Assembly (NCBI GenBank): GCA_001970955.1
Contig: MPUH01001210.1
Coordinates: 1 to 20,975, forward strand
Length of the DNA stretch: 20,975 bases
Direction: 5' to 3'
Origin: Stentor coeruleus
Lineage: Eukaryota; Ciliophora; Heterotrichea; Heterotrichida; Stentoridae
In this document: one piece after another, positions 9,528 through 18,382 of the stretch
Position numbering within the stretch: position 1 is the stretch's first letter
Layout: each line of letters begins with the position of its first letter
Notes under the pieces: model-generated
What the model was told of the DNA's origin: nothing
The model's database searches: none
Seen by the model: the letters and a program-made list of their open reading frames with translations, nothing else
Program-made: the position numbers and the translations under genes

Positions 9528-12500
9528 CTGCACAAATCCATCAAGAATGACAGCAAGAAAGCTTCATCAAACCTATGGCGGTATTCTAATATCCATAGTC
9601 AAACAAGCCAATTCTGATTTACTAAAAAAATCACATGAAAAAAATTCTGATTACCTTTTAGACCTAATGGGTTTATCTTTAACCCAACTTTCAAAGCTTT
9701 CCTCACATTGTCTTGAAAATAAAGACGATTTTTACAATCTTTACTACAATTTTTTATCCAGAATGAGTGACCTTGGCCGATATAAAGAAGCACAAAAACA
9801 ATGCTTAGAACTTATTGAGGAACTTGAAAAACAAGACTTTTGCCCAATTCTCGTTAATTTTTATATCCTTATCTCAAATTGTATACTACAACAAAACAAT
9901 AAAGGGATAAAAGGATTAGAACAAGCATATGACTTTTTAGATATCAAATGCAGAAACGCTGTTAATAATCATAAAAAAGCTTTTGATGGACAGATGATGA
10001 ATAAAATCTATCAAAATGCTTTCAAACTTTTAATGAAAACTGGAAAACTACTTGATAACTATGCTGCTGGTAACGCCAGTTTACATGAACAAGCATTAGT
10101 AATCCGTACAAGTTCTTTAAATTATTTACGTAAAACACGTCCTTTTATATCAAGTGATTTCTTTGCTTTTGCTTATAGTTCAGTGCTAGGATGTTATAAA
10201 ATTGCTGCTTCAATTGGTTCAAAAGCCCTTTTTAATGCATGTTTAGATTCGATTGATACAATTAAAGGACTTTTTATTAAGAAAGTTGAGATTATTGAGA
10301 ATGATGCTGGGGTTAAACAAAGTATGAGTAAAAATTTTTCGGAAACTCATGATTTACCTTATGAAAATGATAAAAATTTTAGGAATCTTGTGGAATTGTC
10401 CTCGTTGATGTATATTAAAACTGAATGTTTTAAAAAAGTTAAACAGGTGTTGATGGGTTTGATTTCTCGTACTGATAATGTTGTGTGTATGTTATATGAT
10501 ATTAAATACTATTTAGAAATTACTAGGGCTAGTTTTTTAGGGAAACTTGAACTGATTTCGGATTTAGAAGGACTTTCTAAGGCGTGTGTGGATTTTTTTG
10601 ATTGTAAACTTACGTCGCCATTGACTTTAGTATCCTCAGAACTTACTGAACTCAAAGATCTAACCCCAAAAGTTATTTTCCAGTTCGATTCTCTTATTAA
10701 ACTCTTAGCTAACCTTCATACACCAAATGCTATAAAAACTGGTATATCACTTCCTATTGAAACCTTAAAACTCCTCCTTGATGTCCTCAAATACACACCA
10801 AAACTTATCCGATTCAATGAAAAACTTGGAATCCAAAAACCATGCGATTTACACATTTACCACTATACAATCTTCCTTAATTGCACATTAGTCTTCATTT
10901 CAACTAGAGAACCAATTTATATAAACACAGCATATTCAAGTCTTATATCTCTTATAAATAACAATACTAATGGACTTATTAACAATTCATATAATGTATC
11001 ATTAAATCTAATGCAAACTGGGGAAAAAGATTTAGCTTTTAAATTTGCTGTTGGAATACTAGAACATCTAAATGGAATAAATGAAGTTTCTATAGTAGTT
11101 ATTGAGTTTATAACAAAATATGCTACAGATAGTTTACAAGGGACAAAAAGTGTTAGGAAATATGTTTTGGAGTTTTTTGAAAAAGCTGTTAAAGTTCTTG
11201 ATTGGGAAAAATATGAGAAAGAATTGATGAAAATTGTTGAGATTTTAGTATGGGTTGAATGTATAGAAATCGAATATGGGGGTGATGTGAATAGTGGATT
11301 TATCAATTGGACTTGTGAGAAAAATCTTCAATGCAAGATTTTGGAGAAAAAAATAGAATCATATTATAGGAAATTATTAAGTAAACCAGAAGCTAATTTA
11401 GCAAAACACCTCTGCAACCGTATTCAAGAAATAACAAAAGTTTTATTATGGGATTTTCATATAAGCTATAGTCCTCAGTTTATTCATGCTTTTGTTTCTT
11501 ATATTGAAATCCTTTCAGCTTGTGGGACATTTTTTGAAAACGAGAGTATTATAAGTCAAATTTTTAAAGGTATAAGTAATGAAACTGATGTATCTAAAGG
11601 AGATCAGATGATTTTTGTTATAAATTATCTAATAAAACAGTCTAAACACCCTTTGCTTATTATTTGGAAATGCTTATTATTATTTGAGTCTATGAAAGAG
11701 GTAGATAAAGGTGCAAGTGATGAGTGGATAAGTGGAGAAAGTCTTCAAAAATATATGAAAATTGTCAAGTTACTTAAAAAAGTGTCGGAAAGTTTTGCTG
11801 AGAAATTAGGGTGTAAAGTTGAAAAAGATACAAATGATATAGCCGCAGAGGAAAATACAGAAGCTGGGATGCTAAGTTTACATGAATTACAAGGGATAAG
11901 TTTGNAAGCTGGGATGCTAAGTTTACATGAATTACAAGGGATAAGTTTGGTTATAGAAATTACTGATTTGCTTGAACTTTATGCTTTAAAAGTTAGATTT
12001 TTGAATATTCTCTTGTATGTGGCAGTGAAAAATGGGCAATCTAATGCTTGTATTTCATGTTTAAAATATCGAAAGCTCCAAACACTTTTACAAACAGGAA
12101 AATCTATCGACAACTCTCTTCCATCAACACCAAAAGTCGACCCATCATCAGATACTGACACATTTTTCTCATCTTTATGGGCAAATATTTACTACTCCGA
12201 AGTGATTTTCGCTCAAGGAGAAATCACAAAAAGTTCTTCCATTTTATCAAACCTATCTGATTTATTAACAATAAACCACCTTGCTTTAAAACGTGGCCAA
12301 TTAGCAAAATCATATATTTTCTATCTCCAATCCACAATATCTTTATTAAACGGTGATTATACATTAAGTTTCCATTTATGTAAACAAGCAAGAGATGCAA
12401 TAAAAGATGGTTCTATTAACACAGTCACATGTAGAAACCTAACAATTTTACATTCATTAAACGATGTTTGTGGTCGTAGTTTCTTTACAGTTTTTCCAGC

Positions 12501-14727
12501 AACATCCTGGTCATTCCAAAGTTTTTCTTATATTTATGCTTTACACTTTTCTGAAATCTACACAAAATTATCAGTTATCCCAAATGCTTTAATATTACTA
12601 ACAACTAGTATAAAAATAGGTAAAATGCTTTCAATACCTAATATGTTTATACAAGCATCATCAAAAGCATGTATTTTATTAAGACAAGCTACAATTAATT
12701 CATTTCAAGAAAATGTTCAACAACAATCTTTACATGTTTTATCCCCAGTTGAGTTTATTGAAAACATATACACGAAATTTTTCTCATATTTTCTTATTAA
12801 AAAAGATCAACAGAAATATTCAGAACATTGTTGTGAAAACCTTGATTATGCTGATATAAAAAAACTATGTACTTATTTAGAACCTGATATCCTTTGTGAT
12901 CTTCTTATGAATCTTGGGGATATACTACAAACTCCTTATTACCAAAATGAAATCTCAGGTCCTGCCGCTGAACAGAACTACTATAAACTGTCAAGTTTTT
13001 TATTAGAATCAGCACATAAAAGTTATAAAACCAGGATATCTCTTTCAATGCTTAATCGCAAACTAACTTTTCTCTCAAACAGGCAACACCCTGGCAAGCC
13101 AAGTTTAGAACTTATAGAAAAAGCAATTGACAGTGTATCTTGTTGTCCGAATTTTATCAACAAAACCCTCTGCAAGCATGAAATATCCCCATTTTTATCA
13201 GAAGAACTCTGTTTTGGCCTTATGAATATGGCTGATATTTTAATTATAAGAAATGAAGATTATACTTCATATATCGAATATATATTAGAAAAAAATCAAA
13301 TCCAAAACCCTGTTATATTAACTCATTCCCATTACCTTTTAGCTAGAAATCCTCAACTTACTTCATGGAAAAGGGCTTATCATATTATCATGTCTATAGG
13401 CCCAGCTTATAATCGTCAAGCAGGTTTTGATAATTATAAAAACCCTGAAGACCTATTTTCAGACATACAAATTTTACCTGATGATTGGACTATTGTCGCT
13501 TTATCTATTGGTCGTGGAAGTTTAAGTGAAGGGACAATACTTACTCGTATACAGAAATCAAAAGACCCAGTGAGTTTTCTTATAAGCAACAAATGTTGTA
13601 CTGGGAATGAAAACCTTGATAATTATTTGTATGAGTTTTCTGAAATTATGAAATTATCAGCGACAACCACAGGGAAAAATAATGGGATTATAAGACAAGC
13701 TAGTGGGCAATGGTGGGAAAAAAGAGAAAAACTTGATGAAAGGTTGAAACAGTTTCTAGAAGATTTAGAAAGGAATTATATGGGGATATTATCAGCATTG
13801 TTTATAGGGAGGATTAGTGATAAAGAAATTGATAGAGTTTTATATAATACTGCTAAAGACCTTGTACCTGATACAGTGTGTAATTGTGGACAGGTTTGGG
13901 ATTTTCAAGTTGTATATTGTTTAATGACAGGATATATATGTGATTTGATTCCTTTTGATATATTTAAAGCTTATATATCATCAAGTGTATATACAAAACA
14001 TACTGATATTATAATAAAAAAACTTAAGGTATTAAAAAAATCTACACCTAACACCCTAACACAATCTCCAGTTATCCTTTTAATAAGTGGACATCTCTTA
14101 CACCTACCTTGGGAATCTATGAAAATACTCAGTAATTCCTACACAACCCGAGCACTTTCTGCAAAATTCCTCTTTTCACAATTGCCTAATAAAAACCTAG
14201 CTTATTCAAATGCGTCGTATATTTTAAATCCAAGTAAAGACTTGGAATCAACACAAAAAGTTTTTGAGAATTATTTTTTAAACCATGAAAACTGGACTGG
14301 AATCATTGCAAACCCTCCAAGTGAAGATGAATTTGCTAGTATGCTTGAGAATAAAGAACTTGTAGTATATTGTGGACATTCAGGAGGTGAACAGTATATT
14401 AAAGGGGAAAAAGTTAGAGGATTGAAAATAAAAGCTGCGACTATGCTTTTTGGATGCTCTAGTGGGTTACTTAGGAGTCAAGGGTTTTATGAACCTTTTG
14501 GAATTGCTGTACAGTATATGATTGGAGGATGTCCTGGATTATTAGCTAATTTGTGGGATGTTACGGATAAAGATATTGATAGGTTTGCTTTAGAAATGCT
14601 TAAGAAGATTGAGCAAGGGTTTTCAATTGGATTAGCTATTTCAGCTGCTAGGAGCGCTTGTAAGCTTAAGTTTTTGGTAGGTTCTGCACCTGTGTGGTAT
14701 GGACTACCTTTAGAGTTTCATTTGTAA
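9427..14727 (+). CDS. ESP1: Separase (cohesin protease, peptidase C50)
   Basis: Single exon of 1766 codons as assembled; about 1751 residues if the 15-codon duplication at 11861-11949 is an artefact. Separase cleaves the kleisin subunit of cohesin to release sister chromatids; in a ciliate it should serve micronuclear mitosis and meiosis. The C-terminal protease domain is unmistakable: SGHLLHLPWES (1554-1564), catalytic His1651 in CGHSGGEQY, catalytic Cys1677 in LFGCSSG, then NLWDVTDKDIDRF (1708-1720) and GSAPVWYGLPL near the end. The His-Cys spacing of 26 equals that of human and yeast separase. The first roughly 1450 residues are helical and poorly conserved, as in other separases, where they form a superhelix. 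A TAA lies in frame just before the ATG. The end reads TAATAA and overlaps an AATAAA hexamer. Codon 827 is NAA. Confidence 0.96.
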   Translation: MSSNQENCPKFFDYSQKSSKLLSNFQTFFKPIIDCTNPSRMTARKLHQTYGGILISIVKQANSDLLKKSHEKNSDYLLDLMGLSLTQLSKLSSHCLENKDDFYNLYYNFLSRMSDLGRYKEAQKQCLELIEELEKQDFCPILVNFYILISNCILQQNNKGIKGLEQAYDFLDIKCRNAVNNHKKAFDGQMMNKIYQNAFKLLMKTGKLLDNYAAGNASLHEQALVIRTSSLNYLRKTRPFISSDFFAFAYSSVLGCYKIAASIGSKALFNACLDSIDTIKGLFIKKVEIIENDAGVKQSMSKNFSETHDLPYENDKNFRNLVELSSLMYIKTECFKKVKQVLMGLISRTDNVVCMLYDIKYYLEITRASFLGKLELISDLEGLSKACVDFFDCKLTSPLTLVSSELTELKDLTPKVIFQFDSLIKLLANLHTPNAIKTGISLPIETLKLLLDVLKYTPKLIRFNEKLGIQKPCDLHIYHYTIFLNCTLVFISTREPIYINTAYSSLISLINNNTNGLINNSYNVSLNLMQTGEKDLAFKFAVGILEHLNGINEVSIVVIEFITKYATDSLQGTKSVRKYVLEFFEKAVKVLDWEKYEKELMKIVEILVWVECIEIEYGGDVNSGFINWTCEKNLQCKILEKKIESYYRKLLSKPEANLAKHLCNRIQEITKVLLWDFHISYSPQFIHAFVSYIEILSACGTFFENESIISQIFKGISNETDVSKGDQMIFVINYLIKQSKHPLLIIWKCLLLFESMKEVDKGASDEWISGESLQKYMKIVKLLKKVSESFAEKLGCKVEKDTNDIAAEENTEAGMLSLHELQGISLXAGMLSLHELQGISLVIEITDLLELYALKVRFLNILLYVAVKNGQSNACISCLKYRKLQTLLQTGKSIDNSLPSTPKVDPSSDTDTFFSSLWANIYYSEVIFAQGEITKSSSILSNLSDLLTINHLALKRGQLAKSYIFYLQSTISLLNGDYTLSFHLCKQARDAIKDGSINTVTCRNLTILHSLNDVCGRSFFTVFPATSWSFQSFSYIYALHFSEIYTKLSVIPNALILLTTSIKIGKMLSIPNMFIQASSKACILLRQATINSFQENVQQQSLHVLSPVEFIENIYTKFFSYFLIKKDQQKYSEHCCENLDYADIKKLCTYLEPDILCDLLMNLGDILQTPYYQNEISGPAAEQNYYKLSSFLLESAHKSYKTRISLSMLNRKLTFLSNRQHPGKPSLELIEKAIDSVSCCPNFINKTLCKHEISPFLSEELCFGLMNMADILIIRNEDYTSYIEYILEKNQIQNPVILTHSHYLLARNPQLTSWKRAYHIIMSIGPAYNRQAGFDNYKNPEDLFSDIQILPDDWTIVALSIGRGSLSEGTILTRIQKSKDPVSFLISNKCCTGNENLDNYLYEFSEIMKLSATTTGKNNGIIRQASGQWWEKREKLDERLKQFLEDLERNYMGILSALFIGRISDKEIDRVLYNTAKDLVPDTVCNCGQVWDFQVVYCLMTGYICDLIPFDIFKAYISSSVYTKHTDIIIKKLKVLKKSTPNTLTQSPVILLISGHLLHLPWESMKILSNSYTTRALSAKFLFSQLPNKNLAYSNASYILNPSKDLESTQKVFENYFLNHENWTGIIANPPSEDEFASMLENKELVVYCGHSGGEQYIKGEKVRGLKIKAATMLFGCSSGLLRSQGFYEPFGIAVQYMIGGCPGLLANLWDVTDKDIDRFALEMLKKIEQGFSIGLAISAARSACKLKFLVGSAPVWYGLPLEFHL
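11861..11949 (+). repeat. 44-bp exact duplicate around one N (probable assembly join)
   Basis: The 44 bases at 11861-11904 recur exactly at 11906-11949 with a single N between. If N is G, the period is 45 nt and the protein repeats 15 residues (EAGMLSLHELQGISL, codons 812-826 and 827-841) in frame. Perfect identity with an N exactly at the joint is what scaffolders leave when overlapping contigs are not merged. A real recent 45-bp tandem duplication is less likely. Confidence 0.9.
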
Positions 14728-15145
14728 TAAAATAGCTAATTTATATCTGAAGGAGTTTGAGAAGAAATTCGGTTTAAGAATTTTTTTATTTGAGATGCTA
14801 TGGGAAATTCAAAACTTTTAAGTGGGTTTTTTTGTTTTTACGATTTATGATTTTTTTTTAACCATTTTTGTATACATTATTTTGTGTTCTAAGTTTTTTT
14901 TCTTTGCTAAATATTCAAAATATAGAGAACTGGATAGAAAAACGCAGTCTATGTTTTGGTGTTAAGGATTAGAGTTTTTATAAATTTTTGACCCAAAAAA
15001 ATACCTTATATTTTCAACTTGATTGCTGCCTATGTGCAAATATTTCTGTTTTAACAACATAAAAACTTAAGCAACCATATCAGTATACTCAAAAATATTA
15101 ACAAAGACAAAACTAGATAAAACTAGATAATAGTAAGATGTAAAT
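14728..15145. other. Intergenic region separase / TPR-IQ gene
   Basis: 418 nt with no gene. The separase 3' side is G-over-C and rich in T runs (14761-14880: 20 G, 8 C), then turns C-over-G toward the next gene (15001-15120: 10 G, 21 C; hand counts). A TAA (15134-15136) in frame precedes the next ATG. Confidence 0.55.
15111..15130. repeat. AACTAGATAA x2 direct repeat
   Basis: Two adjacent perfect copies of a 10-mer, 15 nt before the TPR-IQ start codon. Possibly a slippage product within the short 5' leader. Confidence 0.6.
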
Positions 15146-16177
15146 ATGAAATCTCAGGAAAGCTATTCTCAGAAGTACATGGAAAAAAGTATTAGTAACT
15201 TCCATAACAGCGGTATGGAAATGCTTAGAACCAGGGCTTATAAAAAGTCTCACTATTATTTATCTCAAGCTTTAATAATTTCAAAGTCCTTAAACAACTT
15301 TAACGAAAACAAAGGAACTCTTATTATGATTTCCTTAATCAACCTTGGGATCTATCATAAGACCCTATCAAATCTTAATGAATCTTTGCGATACTTTCAA
15401 GAAGCTTTACTACTAGAAAAATCCTACAAGCCTAATATCAACAACATGATTGCAGCTCATTTACATGTTTCAAGTGTTTTTTCCCAACTTGGTAACCATG
15501 AAAGCGCATTAAGACATGCTGTAAAAAGTTTGTGTCTATTAAAAAGACACCCATCACGTTCTTTAGAATACTGCGAAACTGTAGTTTTAGCATATTTTAA
15601 TATCGGAGTTGAATATGAGTATTTAAATGAACATAAAGATTCTCAAGAATGTTATATAAAAGGTTACTCATATGCTATATCTTATCTTGGTAAATCACAT
15701 ATCTTAACATGCCAAATAAAAAATCAAATCACTGAAATCCTAAAAGAAAAAGGCGAATCAATATACAGATTAAATCTTGAATCTATAACAAAAGAAACTA
15801 GTGCGACAAGTGAAAGTTCAAGAATGAGACCATTAAGCATGCCAAGATCTAGAAGATCAAGTTCATTTACTAGGAAAATAAAAAGTATTGATGTAGAAAT
15901 ACATAAAAAAATCGAAAACCGTGCAGCTTTAACTATACAGAAAATGTGGAAAGGGTATATAACAAGGAAAAATTTTATGGAATATATTTTGCAAGTAAGG
16001 GTTTTATGTGCTGCAAATGCAGCTAAAGTTGCAATAGCTAAGTTTGATTTTGAAAAACAACAGCTTAAAGAACTGAAGACGAAAAAATCCTTACCTGATT
16101 TTAAACCTTCTTATAATCCTAGTCCATTTAAAGCGTTGATTAGTTTGAGAAAGTTAAGGGCAGCAATGGACTATTAG
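15146..16177 (+). CDS. TPR protein with C-terminal IQ motif
   Basis: 343 residues, single exon, closed by three stops in a row in frame (TAG TGA TAA). Residues about 15-200 form helical pairs with TPR-like patterns: AYKKSHYYLSQAL (31-43), LGIYHKTLSNLNESLRYFQEAL around 67-88, FSQLGNHESALRHAVKSL around 112-129, and FNIGVEYEYLNEHKDSQECY around 151-170. A serine- and arginine-rich linker (about 218-242, with MPRSRRSSS) follows and may be phosphorylated. An IQ motif, IQKMWKGYITRK, sits at 264-275, with K for the usual first R; such motifs bind calmodulin or centrin-type EF-hand proteins. The likely role is a scaffold whose binding responds to calcium; partners are unknown. Specific family not recognised. 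Confidence 0.9.
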   Translation: MKSQESYSQKYMEKSISNFHNSGMEMLRTRAYKKSHYYLSQALIISKSLNNFNENKGTLIMISLINLGIYHKTLSNLNESLRYFQEALLLEKSYKPNINNMIAAHLHVSSVFSQLGNHESALRHAVKSLCLLKRHPSRSLEYCETVVLAYFNIGVEYEYLNEHKDSQECYIKGYSYAISYLGKSHILTCQIKNQITEILKEKGESIYRLNLESITKETSATSESSRMRPLSMPRSRRSSSFTRKIKSIDVEIHKKIENRAALTIQKMWKGYITRKNFMEYILQVRVLCAANAAKVAIAKFDFEKQQLKELKTKKSLPDFKPSYNPSPFKALISLRKLRAAMDY

Positions 16178-16215
16178 TGATAATTTTCGTAATATTAGAA
16201 TTTTTTAAATACAGA

Positions 16216-16644
16216 TTATTTGTTTAGGACAAGTTTTAGAAAAGCGAAATTTTTTGGAGGACGAAGCTCGAGACAGTTAGTTTTTTCTGGTTTGGAAAGA
16301 TTGGGTTGATGGAAGAAATGATTTGAGTTGTTGAGATCTATAGATGAAAAACCACGGGTTCCACGGATTTCGAAAATGTCTGAGAAAGAACTTGAACAAT
16401 CAGAAATACATTTTATGGAACTTGCCCCGAAAGATAGGAAGTCGTATTCGTTTATTGTCCCTTCCATATTAGAGTCATTTCTCTCAGTTTCTAGTCGGAA
16501 GTCGTCTAGAGGGCTATTAAACTGAAGTTCGATTTCGTTTGGGTTTACCGAGTGAGAAACTTTTTTTTCTAAGTGATTTTCTGCTTGTGATTTAACTAGA
16601 CTTAGGTCTTTGAAGCATTTGAGACATGCTAGAAGGATGTGCAT
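16216..16644 (-). CDS. Hypothetical protein, 142 residues
   Basis: ATG-started frame ending in TAA, 38 nt from the convergent TPR-IQ gene. Its N-terminus (MHILLACLKCFKDLSLV) is amphipathic with two cysteines; the rest is polar, rich in S, N, D and E, with no membrane segment or known domain. The frame stays open 48 nt upstream of the ATG without another Met. A 65-codon frame on the opposite strand inside it (16328-16525) has no ATG and is judged a shadow. Length and composition favour a real gene in this AT-rich setting, but nothing confirms it. Confidence 0.5.
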   Translation of the reverse strand: MHILLACLKCFKDLSLVKSQAENHLEKKVSHSVNPNEIELQFNSPLDDFRLETERNDSNMEGTINEYDFLSFGASSIKCISDCSSSFSDIFEIRGTRGFSSIDLNNSNHFFHQPNLSKPEKTNCLELRPPKNFAFLKLVLNK

Positions 16645-17542
16645 TTTATGTATTATGTTTAGGTTTCGAATTGAGGGGTATCGAAAGAGTAGCTAAGGAA
16701 ATCAAAATTAGTTATGATCTGATTAATATTTTATACTTTAGAATTGGTAGATTAAAATAATTATAGATTTTAAATAGTAGAGTATAAGGTACTAGACTCA
16801 CTGAATTAAGTTTTATAAAGCAGTTCTTATCAAATTCATAATTACTTTCTTGAAAAATTCTAAATAAAGTTCAGGAAATATAGGAATTTAGAGGAAATCT
16901 TAGCAGTATAGATAAAATTTTACTAGAGAATTAGAAAATTTTCTTAGAATGCAATTTTCGAAAAAAAAGTTGACTTAAACCAGAAATATTCTTAAGACTA
17001 ATTTGCTACTTTAAAATATTTTTGGCATATAGAGTAAATGCATTACTTCCACAGATATCGATGTTTCTGTTCGGCAAAAATATAAAAATGCCCTTTGCCA
17101 GAGTTTGCATGAAGAGGTATTTATAGTATCCTGGAGGGTTTTTTTTTGATTTTTTTATGATTAATCAGAGTTCTGAGGTCCCCAGTCGAAATTTATCAAT
17201 TGAATTTTAGCAAATAGTTGCTTAATAGTCCCTTTCTATCTGGTTTATGCTCTAAAAGTGAATTTACGAAGTTCAGGATTAAATTAAGAGTAATATTTAG
17301 TTTTTTCTAAGATAAGGGCACAATTTAACAATTTTAAACATAATTAGCTTGAACTTTATAAAATTTAGTAGAATAATATACATTTTTGTAAAATCTATTA
17401 TTCAATATGCTTATAGACATATTTACTAAGGTATATAATCATTATAATCATAAGAAAGAATAATTGCTTTATTTCAGCTAGCATTTAAGCATAAAGGAAT
17501 ATATTTAATTATAAATTTTTTTAGGTGCTTCTATTGAGAAAT

Positions 17543-17770
17543 TTAGCACAATATCTCTAATGTTATTATGAATTTTTGTAAATTTTTTGAAAATATTTTT
17601 GATGCACCTATCATATTTTTCAATATTTGAACTTGAAAACAACGCTGAATTAAACCTTTGATGCTTTTTTTTTTCATTTCAGTAGGTTTATCCCTTAAAA
17701 TTGATTTGAATCCAGCCTGTTTTGCCTTAATATTAAGCCATAATAAAACTTCAAGCAATACAATGCTAGT
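17543..17770 (-). pseudogene. Open frame of 75 codons, possible gene remnant
   Basis: The frame is open for 75 codons but has no ATG near its start; the first Met would leave under half of it. It contains FKSILRDKPTEMKKKSIKG and has mixed composition with W, C, Q, G and P, unlike a random AT frame. An overlapping second frame (about 17838-17700) is also open, which could reflect an old frameshift. No 15- or 16-nt intron joins the two. Not recognised. Confidence 0.22.
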
Positions 17771-17861
17771 TTAAGTTCTTTTACTCTCCAGAGTAATTTT
17801 ATGTTATATAAAGTCTGCTTTTCCAATATTATTTGAAGTTATAACAAAAAAATTGGTTTTG

Positions 17862-17899
17862 TTGACTTAAAATTTTCCATACTTGCTTTTTTAAGTCAA
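17862..17899. repeat. 11-bp perfect inverted repeat
   Basis: TTGACTTAAAA at 17862-17872 and its exact complement TTTTAAGTCAA at 17889-17899, with a 16-nt loop. Could form a hairpin; function unknown. Confidence 0.6.
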
Positions 17900-18334
17900 T
17901 GCAAATTCAGACAAAAAGCCTAGGCGAAAACTTAGGGAAGAATTTTAGGCTACTTAGAATTTATCTTCCCCACTTGAGCCAAAGCTTAGTTAACCTATAA
18001 TATAATCTTTAGTGCTTAATTAGATGCCTTAACTCTGAAATTAGGAACTAATTCACCCAAAAATCCTTATCCGTAAAAAGGACTAGCTAATTATCAAGAA
18101 TATCATAAATTATGTTCTCAGCTTATGAATATGCATGCATTAAGCTCAGACAAGTGACTATATCATTCAAATTTCGCCTAGATGAGTCAAGAAAACAAAT
18201 TATAATTTTTTCAACTTGCTTATAGCTTAAGTGAAGAAGATCATTTTGTAAAAGTAAGGGCTTTCCAAAATGACTGAGTTTAGATTTCAAGCCTTTGGAA
18301 ATCTGATTATAGGCTTCAACATTTTTTTAGCTGA

Positions 18335-18367
18335 AGGGCCATTTCAAATAATTGAAATAGTGGTCCT
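18335..18367. repeat. Imperfect palindrome upstream of the Cys-rich gene
   Basis: ATTTCAA (18341-18347) pairs with TTGAAAT (18352-18358) around a 4-nt loop, and outer arms AGGGCC and GGTCCT pair with one mismatch and a small bulge. It ends 15 nt before the ATG at 18383, so it lies in the promoter or 5' leader. A protein-binding site, an RNA hairpin or an element end are all possible. Confidence 0.5.
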
Positions 18368-18382
18368 AATTTTATAATAAAT

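Larger units (their letters stand above)
16645..18382. other. Region without intact gene, partly coding-like
   Basis: 1.7 kb with no complete gene. 16700-17540 is mostly very AT-rich (lines at 17341-17460 have 15-20% G+C). From about 17540 G+C rises to about 30-35% (42 of 120 at 17881-18000, hand count), similar to the genes, yet all frames are stopped often. Several inverted repeats lie here: 17862-17872/17889-17899, 17920-17929/18172-18181, 17935-17941/17964-17970, 18262-18269/18294-18301 and 18335-18367. This fits a decayed gene, a structured RNA or a small element remnant; none can be shown. Confidence 0.5.

Noticed and set aside
10917..11306. 129-codon minus-strand frame within separase
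   Set aside because: Antisense shadow of a continuous separase frame, with no recognisable domain.
14053..14060. CCCTAACA, resembling a heterotrich telomere unit
   Set aside because: Single copy inside the separase protease domain, where it encodes conserved-frame protein sequence.
16328..16525. 65-codon plus-strand frame inside the 142-residue hypothetical gene
   Set aside because: No ATG start, fully nested antisense, and shorter than the opposite frame.
17100..17160. T-run after a short hairpin, resembling a Pol III terminator
   Set aside because: No U6, SRP, RNase P or tRNA motif could be found upstream, and T-runs are common in this DNA.
17882..18382. Frame in phase with the Cys-rich gene that reads protein-like if stops are taken as sense
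   Set aside because: 13 stops (TAA, TAG and TGA) in 167 codons is about the random rate at this G+C, and every other gene here uses the standard code. A decayed gene remains possible.
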